From Silurus meridionalis (taxonomy: Eukaryota; Chordata; Actinopteri; Siluriformes; Siluridae), in contig NC_060893.1 in NCBI RefSeq assembly GCF_014805685.1, forward strand, positions 10,971,773-11,035,772: a DNA stretch of 64,000 nucleotides, written 5' to 3'. Shown here one piece after another: positions 35,928 through 48,824 of this stretch. Each line of letters starts with the position of its first letter. Positions within the stretch are counted from its first letter, which is position 1. Position numbers and translations under genes: made by a program. The notes beneath the pieces were generated by a model. The model was given only the letters and a program-made list of their open reading frames with translations, searched no databases and had not been told where the DNA came from.

Positions 35928-37250
35928 CAGTGGGGAAAATAAGTATTTGAACACCCTGCTATTTTGCAAGTTCTCCCACTTAGAAATCATGGAGGGGTCT
36001 GAAATTGTCATCGTAGGTGCATGTCCACTGTGAGAGACATAATCTAAAAAAAAAAAAATCCAGAAATCACAATGATTTTTTAACTATTTATTTGTATGAT
36101 ACAGCTGCAAATAAGTATTTGAACACCTGAGAAAGTCAATGTTAATATTTGGTACAGTAACCTTTGTTTGCAATTACAGAGGTCAAACGTTTTCTGTAGT
36201 TTTTCACCAGGTTTGCACACACTGCAGGAGGGATTTTGGCCCACTCCTCCACACAGATCTTCTCTAGATCAGTCAGGTTTCTGGCCTGTCGCTGAGAAAC
36301 ACGGAGTTTGAGCTCCCTCCAAAGATTCTCTATTGGGTTTAGGTCTGGAGACTGGCTAGGCCACGCCAGAACCTTGATATGCTTCTTACAGAGCCACTCC
36401 TTGGTTATCCTGGCTGTGTGCTTCGGGTCATTGTCATGTTGGAAGACCCAGCCTCGACCCATCTTCAATGCTCTAACTGAGGGAAGGAGGTTGTTCCCTA
36501 AAATCTCGCAATACATGGCCCCGGTCATCCTCTCCTCAATACAGTGCAGTTGCCCTGTCCCATGTGCAGAAAAACACCCCCAAAGCATGATGCTACCACC
36601 CCATGCTTCACAGTAGGGATGGTGTTCTTGGGATGGTACTCATCATTTTTCTTCCTCCAAACAAGTTTAGTGGAATTATGACCCAAAAGTTCTATTTTGG
36701 TCTCATCTGACCACATGACTTTCTCCCATGACTCCTCTGCTTCTTCCATTTTCTAATGATTGCTCCAACAGTGGACCTTTTTTCACCAAGCTGCTTGGCA
36801 ATTTCCCCGTTGCCCTTACCAGCCTTGTGGAGGTGTACAATTTTGTCTCTAGTGTCTTTGGACAGCTCTTTGGTCTTGGCCATGTTAGTAGTTGGATTGT
36901 TACTGATTGTATGGGGTGGACAGGTGTCTTTATGCAGCTAACGACCTCAAACAGGTGCATTTAATTTAGGATAATAAATGTAGTGGAGGTGGACATTTTA
37001 AAGGCAGACTAACAGGTCTTTGAGGGTCAGAATTCTAGTTGATAGACAGGTGTTCAAATACTTATTTGCAGCTGTATCATACAAATAAATAGTTTAAAAA
37101 TCATATATTGTGATTTCTGGATTTTTTTTTTTAGATTATGTCTCTCACAGTGGACATGCACCTACGATGACAATTTCAGACCCCTCCATGATTTCTAAGT
37201 GGGAGAACTTGCAAAATAGCAGGGTGTTCAAATACTTATTTTCCTCACTG
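35928..37250 (-). mobile_element. Tc1/mariner transposon with IR/DR ends, internally deleted (1323 bp)
   Basis: Both ends are present and flanked by the TA duplication (35,926-35,927 and 37,251-37,252). The arms are about 200 bp long. The left begins 'cagtggggaaaataagtatt' and the right is the complement of 'cagtgaggaaaataagtatt'. Each arm holds an outer and an inner copy of 'aaataagtatttgaacacc' (inner copies about 36,108-36,126 and 37,050-37,070), the IR/DR layout of Sleeping Beauty-type Tc1 elements. By eye the arms differ at only a few positions, mainly one substitution, homopolymer length (13 versus 11 A) and a small indel. The transposase is on the minus strand and is broken (next entry). 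The element sits between two LINE fragments. Confidence 0.95.
36142..36883 (-). pseudogene. Broken Tc1-type transposase
   Basis: Read on the minus strand from 36,883. It starts [20 protein letters not shown], the first helix-turn-helix of a fish Tc1 transposase. After IIRKWKK near 36,745 the frame jumps to [14 protein letters not shown]. Compared with the usual length of about 340 residues, roughly 90 residues are missing, covering the second DNA-binding subdomain and the start of the catalytic domain. The first catalytic Asp (WSDET) remains. Near 36,590-36,600 a G-run appears one base short, shifting KHGVVASC against the MLWGCFS frame. The last part (36,588-36,142) keeps the second Asp ([10 protein letters not shown]) and the Glu ([10 protein letters not shown]) and ends at CTKY. 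It cannot make an active enzyme; any movement would need transposase in trans. Confidence 0.93.
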
Positions 37251-37357
37251 TATGTTATAATGCGTTATGGGATGATTTTAAACTACAAGGAAAATTTGCT
37301 TTATAGCTTAGTGTACTCAGTGTAGCATCTCCTCTCAGGGTATGAGGTAAGTGTACT

Positions 37358-37662
37358 TCAAGGCTCTTCTCTGTTGTGGCATCTAAATGGTGGAATGAAG
37401 TTCCCCTAGATGTCCGAACAGCGGAGTCCCTGGCTATCTTCAAGTGACAGGTGAAGACCTTCCTCTTCCTGAAACACTTAAGTTTGCTTTATTAAAAAAA
37501 AATCTACAAAAAAATAACCCTTTCAACAGAGTTGCAGTCTGATTTATCTTAAGTTTGTAATCTAGCAAACCAGTGTAGATTCATTCATTACTAGAGACTC
37601 AAAGCACATTTGTACGTGGCTCTGGAGGGCGTCTGCTAAATACCGCAAATATAAATGTACTT
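37358..37662 (+). mobile_element. Second L2/CR1-like LINE 3' fragment
   Basis: Translation from 37,358 gives SRLFSVVASKWWNEVPLDV, then RTAESLAIFK, a stop, and QVKTFLFLKHL. It is the same C-terminal block as at 35,480-35,610 but with an in-frame TGA. The tail 'ctctggagggcgtctgctaa' (37,620-37,639) is the shared L2/SINE end. It is a separate copy from the 35.3-kb one, because each has its own tail. Confidence 0.78.
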
Positions 37663-39201
37663 TCAAGTCATGCAATAATGATTAAACTCAAGCCAAACTT
37701 TGCCAGGATTTCCCCCTTTACGTCGCTGTTCCCATGGCAACAGGCCCCACATGCTTGTCTTGTGGTTCGCGTTTCTAGTTCTTGCTCGACCCGGTTCTGC
37801 TTTTGCTTTTACCTGATTGGGTTCACCTGGTTTGTGTTACTGCCTTAATGTTGCATCATACATGTTGTATCCTAACTTCCGATCCTTTTTTTTCCGCTTC
37901 TTTCGTTTTCACATTCAATACTTATGAATTATTCTCATGTGAGGTTACCTGCCTGTGTTTTGACTGGATTTGCCATGTTACTAAGAAAACTGAGCTTACA
38001 CACTTACATCCTATCTTTCTCTCTACCTTTGTCTTAACACAAATGTATGTGTACAAAAGTTTGTCACTTTATCATACATGAAAGCATGAAGAGCTTATGT
38101 AGGTGTTATGTTCCGCTGGGAACATCAGTGTTCACAAAATGGCTTATTATTATTATGCTTTGTTCGTCATTTCTTAGTGAAAATGAAACCTATGAGTTGT
38201 AGACTGTATACATACCACTTGCATATACATGGGAAATTTAAGCCATTTTAAATTTAAGCGGGCTGTCACCGAGCCGATGTCACTAATGAGAGCTTAACCA
38301 AGCGACATGCTCGGACGTCATTTGATACAGGATGTAATAGAGAAATTTGTGTTTGCTGATTTCTTTATTTTCTGAGCCAGTTCTCATCACCTCTGCTGCC
38401 TGACACACATCTGATGCAGCATGCATAGAGCACTAATGTGCTTGCCTCTGTCCTCATGCAGTTCTGTCCTTGCCAGGGCTATATCACATACCAGAGCCTT
38501 TCTTCTGTTTTTCAGTCAGGCCTCAAACAGGAAACAATGCTATAAGTTACTGAGTGTATTAATAGGTCTTTAACTTTTTGTTGTCACACACTGTTATATC
38601 CTGTGTTCCGTTGGCAGATTTATGGTTACAAACAATTTTGTGAACTCTGATTCACCCAGGCCAGTCAAGACAAAGAGACAGCTGTCTCACCTACTATTTA
38701 TATGACTTCTTAATAGTTTAACTTCACTCAGATAACAAAGATGAGGCAACGTGAACAAAGAGATTGACTTACAATAATGTTCCAGACGAGATATATTCAC
38801 ATTATTTTCCCAAGAGTATATTTTGTAGGTAAGCACGCTGATTTTGTCTTTGTTTTAGGAATGACAGAAAAGATCATTTATGCATTGTGAATTGAGCAGT
38901 TTGAGGTCAAGGACAGGAAAGGGAAAGTTTAAAAAAAGTTTTTTAAAAAGGTGCTCATCTAAGAGCCAACAGAGAATCAGAACGAAAGCTGCAAAAGGTT
39001 TCTGTGGTACTTCAGCATCAAAGGGTCAAATGGATAACTAAACACCTTCTATCTTAGTTTTTATATTGCATGCTATATGCTTATCCGACTGTATTTTTTA
39101 TTTTTTATTTTTTTATTTTACTAAGTACATTGTTTTGATGCTGATGGCACTATGCATTAGATAATGTCTAGTCACAAATACTACAGTGTTCATTATTACT
39201 G
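37663..39201. other. No gene seen; unique DNA
   Basis: Open frames of up to 99 codons (37,782-38,081) show no recognised domain. AT-rich with T-runs near 39,095-39,115. Confidence 0.45.
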
Positions 39202-39249
39202 TTGTTTGTTTGTTTGTTTGTTTGTTTGTTTGTTTATTTATTTATTTAA
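39202..39249 (+). repeat. (GTTT)n(ATTT)n microsatellite
   Basis: About 8 GTTT units passing into ATTT units. Confidence 0.95.
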
Positions 39250-39810
39250 CTTACCATACTTTCGATTTTTCATCAGACTGAACTCTTGTTGACATAATTG
39301 CAGGATGTAGGTGATTTAAGTGTGTGTGCAAGCAGGAACGTAGCGAGTGGCTGCTCTGATGATCGCTGATCTCTAATAGGGATATCTTTGATCTGTAGAA
39401 ATCATGCACAAGCTCCAGCTTTTAATTATACACAACATGAAAAATAGATGACGTGCAAAGTGCCAAGCATGATGGCAGTCATGTAGCACTGCTTTCTGTT
39501 TCTGCCTCTGCCACGGAATCTGCCTCTGCTGTACTGGCAGATATGTTGAGAGACAATTTCCATGTTCGGGTCCAGAGGCTACACAGCAGTCTTGTGTTAT
39601 TAATTGGATCATCGACAGACCTGTAATTCCACTCATGAAGCACTTATTACCTGTGAGAGTTGTGGGGGGCAGTTAACATTATTGGCCTGGGCTTAGCACA
39701 GGCCAAGTTCATTATCCCAGTTGTACTATTACATTAAAATCCATCTACTGTCCAGTATGAAAGCAGCACCTGTACTCTAGGTCTTGGCTACTACCTCTGT
39801 GGGCAGTGTG

Positions 39811-39811
<1 letters not shown>
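39250..39811. other. No gene seen; unique DNA
   Basis: No recognised gene or repeat. Confidence 0.45.

Positions 39812-39860
<49 letters not shown>
39812..39860 (+). repeat. (CT)n microsatellite
   Basis: About 24 uninterrupted CT units. Confidence 0.97.
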
Positions 39861-39862
<2 letters not shown>

Positions 39863-42800
39863 AAAACTTCTGCACTTTCCTTTTGCAACATTCCCGGCTT
39901 TCACTAGCCGAGACAGAGTGTCCGACAGGGATTATGAGGAATGTTTAATTCATCTATGCTCAACCTGCTTGCTTAACATTCTGTCTGCTCTGCCACACTG
40001 AGGTGTCTCAGGAAAAGAGAGGAGAGGATAAAAGTAAAAGAGAATTAGATAAACAGTTCAAATGAGGTGATGTAGGAAGAGAGAGATGGTGGTAGACTTG
40101 CATTTTAAGATGTGGTTTGCTTTGGAAAGCACCCCAGCCCACTCCAACTTTCAGGATGTGAAATGCTATAGATTTCACATAAATGGTCTAGGAAAGAGGG
40201 GGAGAATAAAAAAAAAGAAAAACAGATATGTGGTGGCTCTGCAGTCATTCATTTGACTGAATTCAATTTTTGCACTATGAGATACTCTTTTTTTTTTTTT
40301 TTTTTTTTTTTTAATAAGATGTTTACAGCTGTGACATTTTGATGGGTGGAATTTCTCACTGTTTTCTTTATGAGTCATAAAGACCAGGCTGAGAATCAGG
40401 GTCCAGCATTCAGTAAACACTCAATAGCCATGCATCATTGTTCTGCATGTTCTAAGGAAGCGCTTAAGCCATGTGGCGTATTGCTGTGGTTTTCTGCAGT
40501 ACAGTTTTGCTGACAAACATCGTTGGCACCCTTAACCGCAAATGAGTGAAAAATCAAAGAGGGGATGGGGGTGGGGTGTCTTTTCACAGGTGTTGAACAG
40601 TAAGTGAGATTTCTGTAACCTTTGCTGAAATTTCCTACTACTAATACAAGATGTAGTAAGTGACATTTACATGAATGTTGGAATAATCTACATAAAACTA
40701 CATGAGTAAATATCAGAAGATTTTTTGTCACACAAAATCAACTTTTGTTGTGACCAGAATTCTCAGTGGGCTTCAAGCTATTCAAATTCAGAAATAGAGA
40801 TGCATCCTTTTATACTCTATATAACATTATTTTATTAGTATGAAGTCTTTTTAGACTTGGAAACCATCAAATCCAAACAATCTTATCTACAATCTATTTT
40901 TCATGTGGAGCAGCATTGTACGATTTACATCAAAGGAAGTGAGTTTTTTTTTTTTATAAACAAACAGCTGCATTTGGTAGCACTTTCCATTCAGCCACCC
41001 CATAATTATCTATTAATGCATTTGTAACATCTTTACTACATCCATAAATTATTATATACAATATTAAATTATTTATGAAAATCCATTCAACTTTATGTCA
41101 AAGTTGTATTAAAGTGTGTTGTATTAAAGACATAACATGTTGGTAATGGCAGTGAAATAAAGGTGCCTGTAAGTACATGGGGGGGGGTTGCGGCTCAACA
41201 TGTGACTCGATGCGGCGGCAAAATGCTCTTGTAATGCGTTTGACATTAACATTGATGTTACTAATGCATCTTATCACGCAAGATGCATTGAGGACCCCTT
41301 ATTATCATGCATTTTACATTGGGTTTTAAAGGTGGTGAAAATAGCCATCAAGAAGCAACAGAATGAGCTTCTTTGTATTAAAAAGGTGTGTAAATAAACC
41401 TATATAACATTTAGAATTTTTGCTGTTGTTGAGTTTGTTTTCTGATGTAGGTTGTGTGCTATGAGCAGGGTTAGGAGATCTGTATGACAAGAGTGCTCTA
41501 ATGGACATACAGTATAATACAGCATAGTTTGCCTAAATAGTGTAAAAACCATAATTTCAATCCCAATTGAAAAAAGTCTCTTGTGCTGTTTTTCGTACCT
41601 GTGTCTCAGAGGTGGACAAAAATGGCAGGTCAAACTGGTCAAAGTTCAATACAATCAATCGAATTTGTTATTAAGTGGACATTCCGATTCTCTTCATGCT
41701 AACCTATAAATGTTTTCTGTGCTATCCTGTTTCAAATACACATGCATGAGTGAGAGAAGCACTCTTTTTTACTCCGGTTGTGTTTCTGAAGTGTGGTTTG
41801 TAATGTGTGTGAGGGGCAAATGAAAGTCACACAATAGTTTTATATACCTTGTTAGCTTTATTTAAAATCAAGCCTATAGATGTATAGAAGAGTGTTTGTA
41901 CAGTAGTGGCTTTTCTGGATAACCATAAAAGGCTTATTCAGTGGCCTACTGCATCATGTCATGATGTCCTGTCCTGCATCAGATGGACATTCATGAAAAA
42001 GAAGCACAGAATGTGTTTATTGTGAATCATATGGATGCTTGTGATATGTGTACAGTGTGCATGCACTTAAAACAAAGGGTAAAAAAAAAATTTATACTGT
42101 TTGCACTACTTGTTTTGTAATGTTCATATTTAACTAATAATAAACATGCCCTATTGCTGGGTTCACGACTAGGAACGTGAAGAAATATAAATGAACACAT
42201 CGGTCCATGCACACTGAATGAGCCAATGAGCCACATTAATTATTCTCTCCTAATAATTTCACAGTACGTCAGTGAAAAGTGCTCAGCAATACCAGAGGGC
42301 TGATGTGTCTTTATTTGTAGTGAGGTCAGCGTGAGTTCGGATTTCATGTGGAGCTCAGTGTGGGTCAGAAGCAGATCGGGGAATGGAAATATAATAAGGT
42401 GTGAGATTACACTCAGTGTCTGAGAGGGTTAAAGCAAGACATCTTAATATGTTGTAATTTCAGGGTTGCCAAGTCTCAGCAAAATTCCATCTACATTTTG
42501 AAAACCAAACAGTAAGACAAGAAACTAGCCCAAAATGTTCGGATATTTTAGGCAATGTAGAGCAAAGGCATTTTTTTCTTCAATTTCATTGAAGCATACA
42601 CAAGTTTTTGTGCAATTATTATTATTTTATAATCAATGCCTAGTATAGACATTGTTAACACCATAAGCCCCCCTTTCTCTCTCAAATTCTTTACAATATA
42701 AATGAACTTGTACTGTGATTATACTGTCTGCCCTTTCATTGCCATTTGGTATGTTTGTGGAATTTAAATTAGATTAAATACTTCATATTTGCTTTAAAAC

Positions 42801-44025
42801 TAGATTCCTGCACAGACTATATTTAAGAAAAAAAAATAAAAATAAAAAATTACAATAAGATTAATTATTTTCAAAAATTTGCCCAGTTTACTGTACAAAG
42901 CAGGAGCCTGCATAATCTGATCAGTACATTGCAAAACCTTTTCATCTACTTATCTTTTTATGTTTAAATAACTATGAATTGTTCTCTATTTCACTACTAT
43001 CCAGTGGCTTTGTTCACACTTTGCAGCCTTGAGCCACTCCTGAGTCTGGGCAGGCGGGCTTGCTGTGTGTTGAGGGACTGCTTCTCTGTAATCATCGTTT
43101 GTTTAAGCACTCGGCTGAATGGGTTTGTGTTGTGCTGCATCTTCAGCATAGCAATAACGCTTATCGGCTGCGTTCCCTGCAGAACAATTAAAATTCCATC
43201 AGAGTCGATCTGCCTGCCAGCCATGCCTGCTGTTCGGGTGCCCTTCCTGGGCTCATGTCAATCCCTACGGCTGCCATGTATTATTCACGAGCCTCAAGAC
43301 AGCGTTCAGGACTCACCTGGAGCCTCCCAACTCCAATAAAGGAGCAGGTCAGTGGAGTAGATGGTACATTCTCCATGGCCTATAGATCACAGTCTCACTT
43401 TATGATGCTCTGACTCGCTATGACCTCCTCACTGGATCCTTATGTCAGAGACATTTGTTTTCTTTTCTTTCTTTTTTTTTTATATCACACGTGCCAAACC
43501 CTGGTGTCTGGTTTTCATCTCGTTCTCTCTTTTTTTCAGTCTGTCTTGACACTAAAGCAGCATAATTTCCATGTCCTCTAAAACTAATTTGGATGTAAAT
43601 CTGCTATTTGCAGAGAACTGTGCGGCAATGTGGTTAGAGGGAACCTGTGGATCGAGCAGAGTTGGGTTGCTTTTAGTTAAAACCAATTAGAAATGACCAG
43701 AAATAACAGCGCCTGGAGATGAAGAAGTCATTTTTCTCTTTAACCTCCCCGGAGAGACAGAGACCTCTCCATGGAGTTACTTAAGTGTTTTAGAATATTA
43801 GGGAGTGGCAGATGATGAGAATCATTATGCTTTTTTAATCATTGTATTTTTGCATTTGGAAGTTTATGAAAGTGTAATAAGGCTAAGTGTGTCAGGAAGA
43901 ATGTTGGTATGACTTTGACAGAACTTGAGAAAAAATATATAGCCTTTGATCTGATTCTATGTTTACATTTGAAATCATAATTGTTCACTTTCTATACATT
44001 TTTACAATTTACAATATAATGTACA

Positions 44026-44026
<1 letters not shown>
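39861..44026. other. No confirmed gene; unique AT-rich DNA
   Basis: Contains a T-run at 40,289-40,312, a G-run at 41,181-41,189, and A/T-rich stretches (42,820-42,860). The segment 40,975-41,050 resembles decayed fish interspersed repeats but cannot be assigned. A 121-codon frame at 42,974-43,339 has no recognised domain. Confidence 0.4.

Positions 44027-44076
<50 letters not shown>
44027..44076. repeat. (AT)n microsatellite
   Basis: About 25 AT units. Confidence 0.97.
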
Positions 44077-44079
<3 letters not shown>

Positions 44080-45129
44080 GCATGTTAAATTACAGTATTT
44101 TATGTTAAAATCTCCACTTTCAGAGCCTCACACACAGACACATTCTATAAAACTTCCCCTAACAAGGATAGAGCCACTGTGTCATATTCATTGCTCACCA
44201 GCAGCCTATAACTGCCCAAACACAAGTCCATGTAAATGTGACCTTTAATTAGACAGATTTAGATTAACAATACAGGTCGAGTTTATATTGACAAATTTTG
44301 CATTCAGAAAAAAATTTCCTTTCCTTTACCATCATTATCCTTTCCCACTATTTTGTTCCAAATATCTATGTTGCTATATACATTTCTTGCCAAAAAAATA
44401 AATATAATTGTCCAAGCCCACAATGGCAAAATAATAAGCTTTTAATACTATCAAATCAGAGTTCCTGTGCCACCATTTGCTGGATTATTCACACATACAT
44501 ATAGTCTTCTTTTGCAATCTAAGATCTTGATAATGATTTATTTACATTTATGGCAATGGGTTGTGTTTTATTGATTATTGCTGGTTTTGGACATCAATCT
44601 ATTTAAGCACTTCATTGGATAAAACGTTTAATAAGTTACTTACTTAACTTACTTACTTAACTAAAAGTAAGAAATCTGAGAGGGAAGCAGAATTGGTAAT
44701 CTTTTCGAAACAACCTTGAACATGGTCATTTATGAATTAAAGGGGAGTTTGGCTTAGATGATTCCCGTCTCCTGTGCAGGTCGAGTGCACTTGTCGCTGT
44801 GGTGGTGGTCTCAAGGGTATGTTTTTTCTACCTTTGAAAAGTACTTTTGGGATGCTGCCAGATAAAAAGAAATTAATTAAGGTGGTTTTTAAAGTCAAAT
44901 GACATGCCTTAAATCATTTATATGTACACTGGAAAGGATAAGATACATACTAAAGGTAAAACAAACTAACCATAAGGGTACCACTCCATCAACCTGTGAG
45001 GGCTCCACCTCTGTTTTTCAGATTACTCATCATGTTACTTTTCTCAGGTGTTATTGCTCTCAACGTGTCCTTGCCCAACCAAGAGAACCTTCATCCCCCT
45101 CCTCGTTTCCACAGCCGTGAATGAGAATA
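44077..45129. other. No gene seen; short TTAC repeats
   Basis: A small 'acttacttaacttactta' run lies at 44,637-44,662. Otherwise unique. Confidence 0.45.
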
Positions 45130-45365
45130 AGTGAGAAGTAGCAGTCAATGAATCAAGCGTTCAGATCGGCAGCAGCCTGGGGGAAAGCAGGGCGGTATCC
45201 GTGCCCGTCCCCCCGGGATGGGCCTCACATTAGGAACTTCCTCGTTTGTGTATTTCTGCCACAGGTTAAATGGATCGCTCCCATTAGCTTGGTGAGAGGA
45301 CTGCTCCATTACATGAAGGAGACTGTAACTTTGAATGCTCCGCAAAGGGAGGGAGCCTGACAATA
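45130..45365. promoter_or_regulatory. Candidate conserved element, possibly with a tiny exon
   Basis: Repeat-free and GC-richer than its surroundings. It holds an acceptor-like 'tatttctgccacag' (45,251-45,264) and a donor-like 'gtgagagg' 27 nt later (45,292), with the in-frame codons VKWIAPISL between them. Short splice-like pairs arise often by chance. It may be a conserved non-coding element instead. Confidence 0.18.
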
Positions 45366-46123
45366 ACCATCCATGATCATCATCTGCTGTCAAGCGCTAA
45401 GGAACCGCGAATTATGACATACAATCTGTCTGGCAGACAGTAGCACCATGAGACAAAGCTCTTCTCCTCTCTCCTACTCACTTTTAGACAACTGATCTCA
45501 AAGAACTCTTATAGAATGGTGGAGGTTATGACTTTTGGATGACACACAGTAGTTCAGGTCTGACTGATTAGCCGTTCTCAAAGCTTGTTTTCAGGTTGGT
45601 GAACTTGATATCAATGGTCTCATGTCTGTTTTGGTGTTTATTTGCACCAACTGGTCCCAGCAAATGTAAAAGAAAGAAATGCTGTAGTGAATGGTGACAT
45701 ATGGCAAGATTTTCTTAATTAAAAATGGATATTTTTAACAACCATACATTTTCATTAACTATCCAAAGCAGTTACAGCGACTGTATAAAGTACATCATTA
45801 ACATAGAAAAGGGGCGACTTTAAAGTATGAAATAAAATAATAATTTTTCCATCTGAAGTGTAAAAAAACGCTAAAGGTAAGAAATCTGAGATTAATCGGG
45901 TCATGTTGTATGACTCATGAGTGTGTTTCCTACACAATGGCTGATGCAAAGAGCAGAAATGATCATGAATAACTCTTTACCCTTGAGCTGACTTCCCTGA
46001 AGCCGGGTGTTGAACGGCAACAAGCTCGTCTTTATGATTGTGATTCAGGTACACTTACCTTGCTGTTGCATGCATAGTAATGATCTTTTCATTTCACACA
46101 CTTCACATTTATTATGTGGAGGG
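45366..46123. other. No gene seen; unique DNA
   Basis: No recognised gene or repeat. Confidence 0.45.
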
Positions 46124-46231
46124 ATGAAGGAAGGAAGGAAGGAAGCAAGGAAGGAAGGAACGAAAGAAGGAAGGAAGGAAGGAAGGAAGGAAGGAAGGAA
46201 GGAAGGAAGGAAGGAAGAAAAGGAAGGAAGG
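46124..46231 (+). repeat. (GGAA)n purine-strand microsatellite
   Basis: About 25 GGAA/GAAG units with a few substitutions (GCAA, CGAA, GAAA). Long all-purine tracts like this can form triplex DNA. Confidence 0.97.
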
Positions 46232-48269
46232 AAAAAATAACATCTTTCATTCATCTTGTGGAACTTTCTCACCAGGACATAGTGACAGTGTGTTGACAAG
46301 CAAGAACTGCTTTATCAACGTTGTGCATTATGTCATGCAACGTTTGGCTCCCCCATCTGTCAAGGATGGCTTCACCTCTATACTGACCCTCACCCCATCC
46401 TCCAGCAGAGCACATGCATAACCAGGCTGGCTTGAGAGGTGTCAGGGCCCAATCACCCCTTGCTCTGAACTCACTCACTGGTTCTCTGGCCTCTGAATGA
46501 CATACAGAGGAGGAAATGGGCGAGCTGTAACACCTCCCCCCTCTCCCACAGCAACAAGCCATTTTTTTCTGAACTAGCTCCGCACCATGATTTCGATAAT
46601 AATGATTTGCGATCGCAGCGATGTTTAAGTGTAAAGATTTTCAAATCATTATGTGACATTGACAGAAGGATTATGGTGATTTGAGAAGAAATGGAGATGG
46701 ACAGATCGCTGAAGAATGATGAGGGAGCAGCGATCAAAGATACGACTGTATTCAACACTACAGCGTTTCTCTTTTACTGTTGACCAATTCCTTTCAGGAA
46801 ATGTAATAACCAGGCACTTATTTGTTTTTGTTTCACTCTAGTGTGTTAAAGAACGCATTTGCTCACACATTGATAGCATATCAGCTTCAAGCGTTCACGT
46901 ATCGATTCATCACTGTGGTTGGGTCAAGCAAGTCTTCAGTGTGTGCTCCTTAGAGAACCTCTCCGTGTCTACACTCGCACTCCAGAAACAAGTAAAATAC
47001 ATTTTGGTATGGATTTTTGGTCTGAGAGTATACAAATATAAACCAGAATTCGTCAGTGAAACAAAAGCCATGCTTTAATATTGAGCAGAAGGAATAAAAA
47101 TATTTCCACATATGACTACATCGGTCCTGTTTGAGGATCTGCTCAGAAAGAAAATAGACAGAATTGCAGTATTTATTTTCAAAATGAAATCGCTAATTTC
47201 CTTGGACACATGATGTAATAATTACACCAGAAAACTCCACTTGGTGTAAGGCTTACATGATGATAACACACCGCCTCCTAGAATTAGGAGAATTAGGAGA
47301 GTGGTGCTGGTTGCCCAGAGCACTCGTGTCACTGTTAGCCTCCGCTTGACATCATGGCTAAAGGAGGCTAAAGCTGATGCTGACTGCTGTGTGATTTTAA
47401 TTGTAGGCAGGAGTTTCAGGGGGATTACTGCCTCATTTTTTCCCCTCAATGCCATTTTTCTGTCAGCTTAGTGTTCCCGTAGAGTTTTGGATACAGGTTG
47501 TAGTTTTATGCCCATTCCTGTCACATCACCGAATCACACTGGAAAATATACACATATGTATATCACATGCAGTAAAAACACATCACACTGAACACATCGA
47601 CGGATCAGCAGACCAGTGAAAGAAAAACAAATCCATCTCAAATCTGTTGTCTCTCAACCACAATGCAGTACAATATAGCGCTTTGTTAGGGCAGGTGTAA
47701 AGACGCACTCATAGCCTGCGTGCTCAGATTACAGCTTCGTAGAACACACTTACAACATTCCTGCCTAGAATTCCATACATGCCACACTCTTTATTTTCAT
47801 CACACAGAGGTCAGCGATGACAGTAAGGCAATTGGCTGGTTGGTATTGTGACTGCATGCTGACCTGTTTGACCTTGCCTGGGCACAGCCTGTAGCAGCAC
47901 TGAGCAACTTTGTCACAGTCAACAGCAGCTTTTGGCCTCGGGTCAATGTCAGGACTCACAGTAGCTACATTCAGCAAAGCTGTTTGAGCTGCATTGCATT
48001 TTGATTTGTCTTTCAAAACTTCTCTGAGGAACACATTTTATTTTGATGACTACAGTTTCCTTAGGTGTGATTGTGTGTGTGTGTGCACGGTGTCATGTGA
48101 TGAATCGGCATTCCATTCAGGGTTTGCCTAATGCCAAGTGTTCTAAGGATAGTTCAACTGTCCTCCATGGACCTGACTAGGATCAGGAGTTTACTGAAGA
48201 TAAATGATGATGTTCCACTTGGGGTGGGGCGGTTGGGGGGATTAGTACAGTAATTCCTCATAGTTGTGA
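46232..48269. other. No gene seen; unique DNA
   Basis: About 2 kb of mixed sequence. Frames below 100 codons, no recognised domains or RNA genes. Confidence 0.45.
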
Positions 48270-48465
48270 ACTATACCACAAACTATACCTTATGCACATT
48301 AACACTCCGGTTTGCACAGGACTCTTCAAAACACTTTGATTTGCACAAGAAAACCAAATACAACTTTATTACCTGTAGTACCTTCGGTTTTGTAGTATTT
48401 ATTGCATGCCTTATTGCCTTTGTTTGATACTGCTGTAAGTAAATATCCCATTGGGATGAATAACG

Positions 48466-48467
<2 letters not shown>
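48270..48467 (+). mobile_element. Non-LTR retroposon 3' end
   Basis: The end reads 'gtaaatatcccattgggatg' then 'aataacgta' and continues into TATC repeats. The 'cc..tgggatgaataa' motif followed by TATC is a usual end of fish LINE 3' UTRs. The upstream 'ttgcacaggactcttcaaaa' with a second 'tttgcacaag' fits the same 3' UTR type. No ORF remains. Confidence 0.6.
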
Positions 48468-48531
<64 letters not shown>

Positions 48532-48590
48532 CCTAGCCACCCACCTACCCACCCACCCACCCATCCACCCATCCATCCATCCATCCATCC

Positions 48591-48649
<59 letters not shown>

Positions 48650-48762
48650 CATCCACCCACCCACCCACCCACCCACCCACCAACCAACCCAACCACCCAC
48701 CCACCAATCCATCCATCCATCCATCCATCCATCCATCCATCCATCCATCCATCCATCCATCC

Positions 48763-48824
<62 letters not shown>
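48468..48824 (+). repeat. Compound tetranucleotide array (TATC)/(CCAC)/(CCAT)
   Basis: 357 bp in ordered blocks: TATC 48,468-48,530; CCAC-rich 48,531-48,560; CCAT 48,560-48,592; TATC 48,592-48,649; CCAC/CCAA 48,650-48,707; CCAT 48,708-48,762; TATC 48,763-48,824. The order TATC-CCAC-CCAT occurs twice and then returns to TATC, which suggests duplication of a compound block. Confidence 0.97.

Noticed and set aside
42974..43339. 121-codon plus-strand frame
   Set aside because: Cysteine-rich and hydrophobic without a recognised domain. A minus-strand frame overlaps it. Nothing supports an exon.
45148..45360. 70-codon frame in a GC-richer block
   Set aside because: Frames overlap on both strands and no domain is recognisable. 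Kept only as a weak conserved-element candidate.
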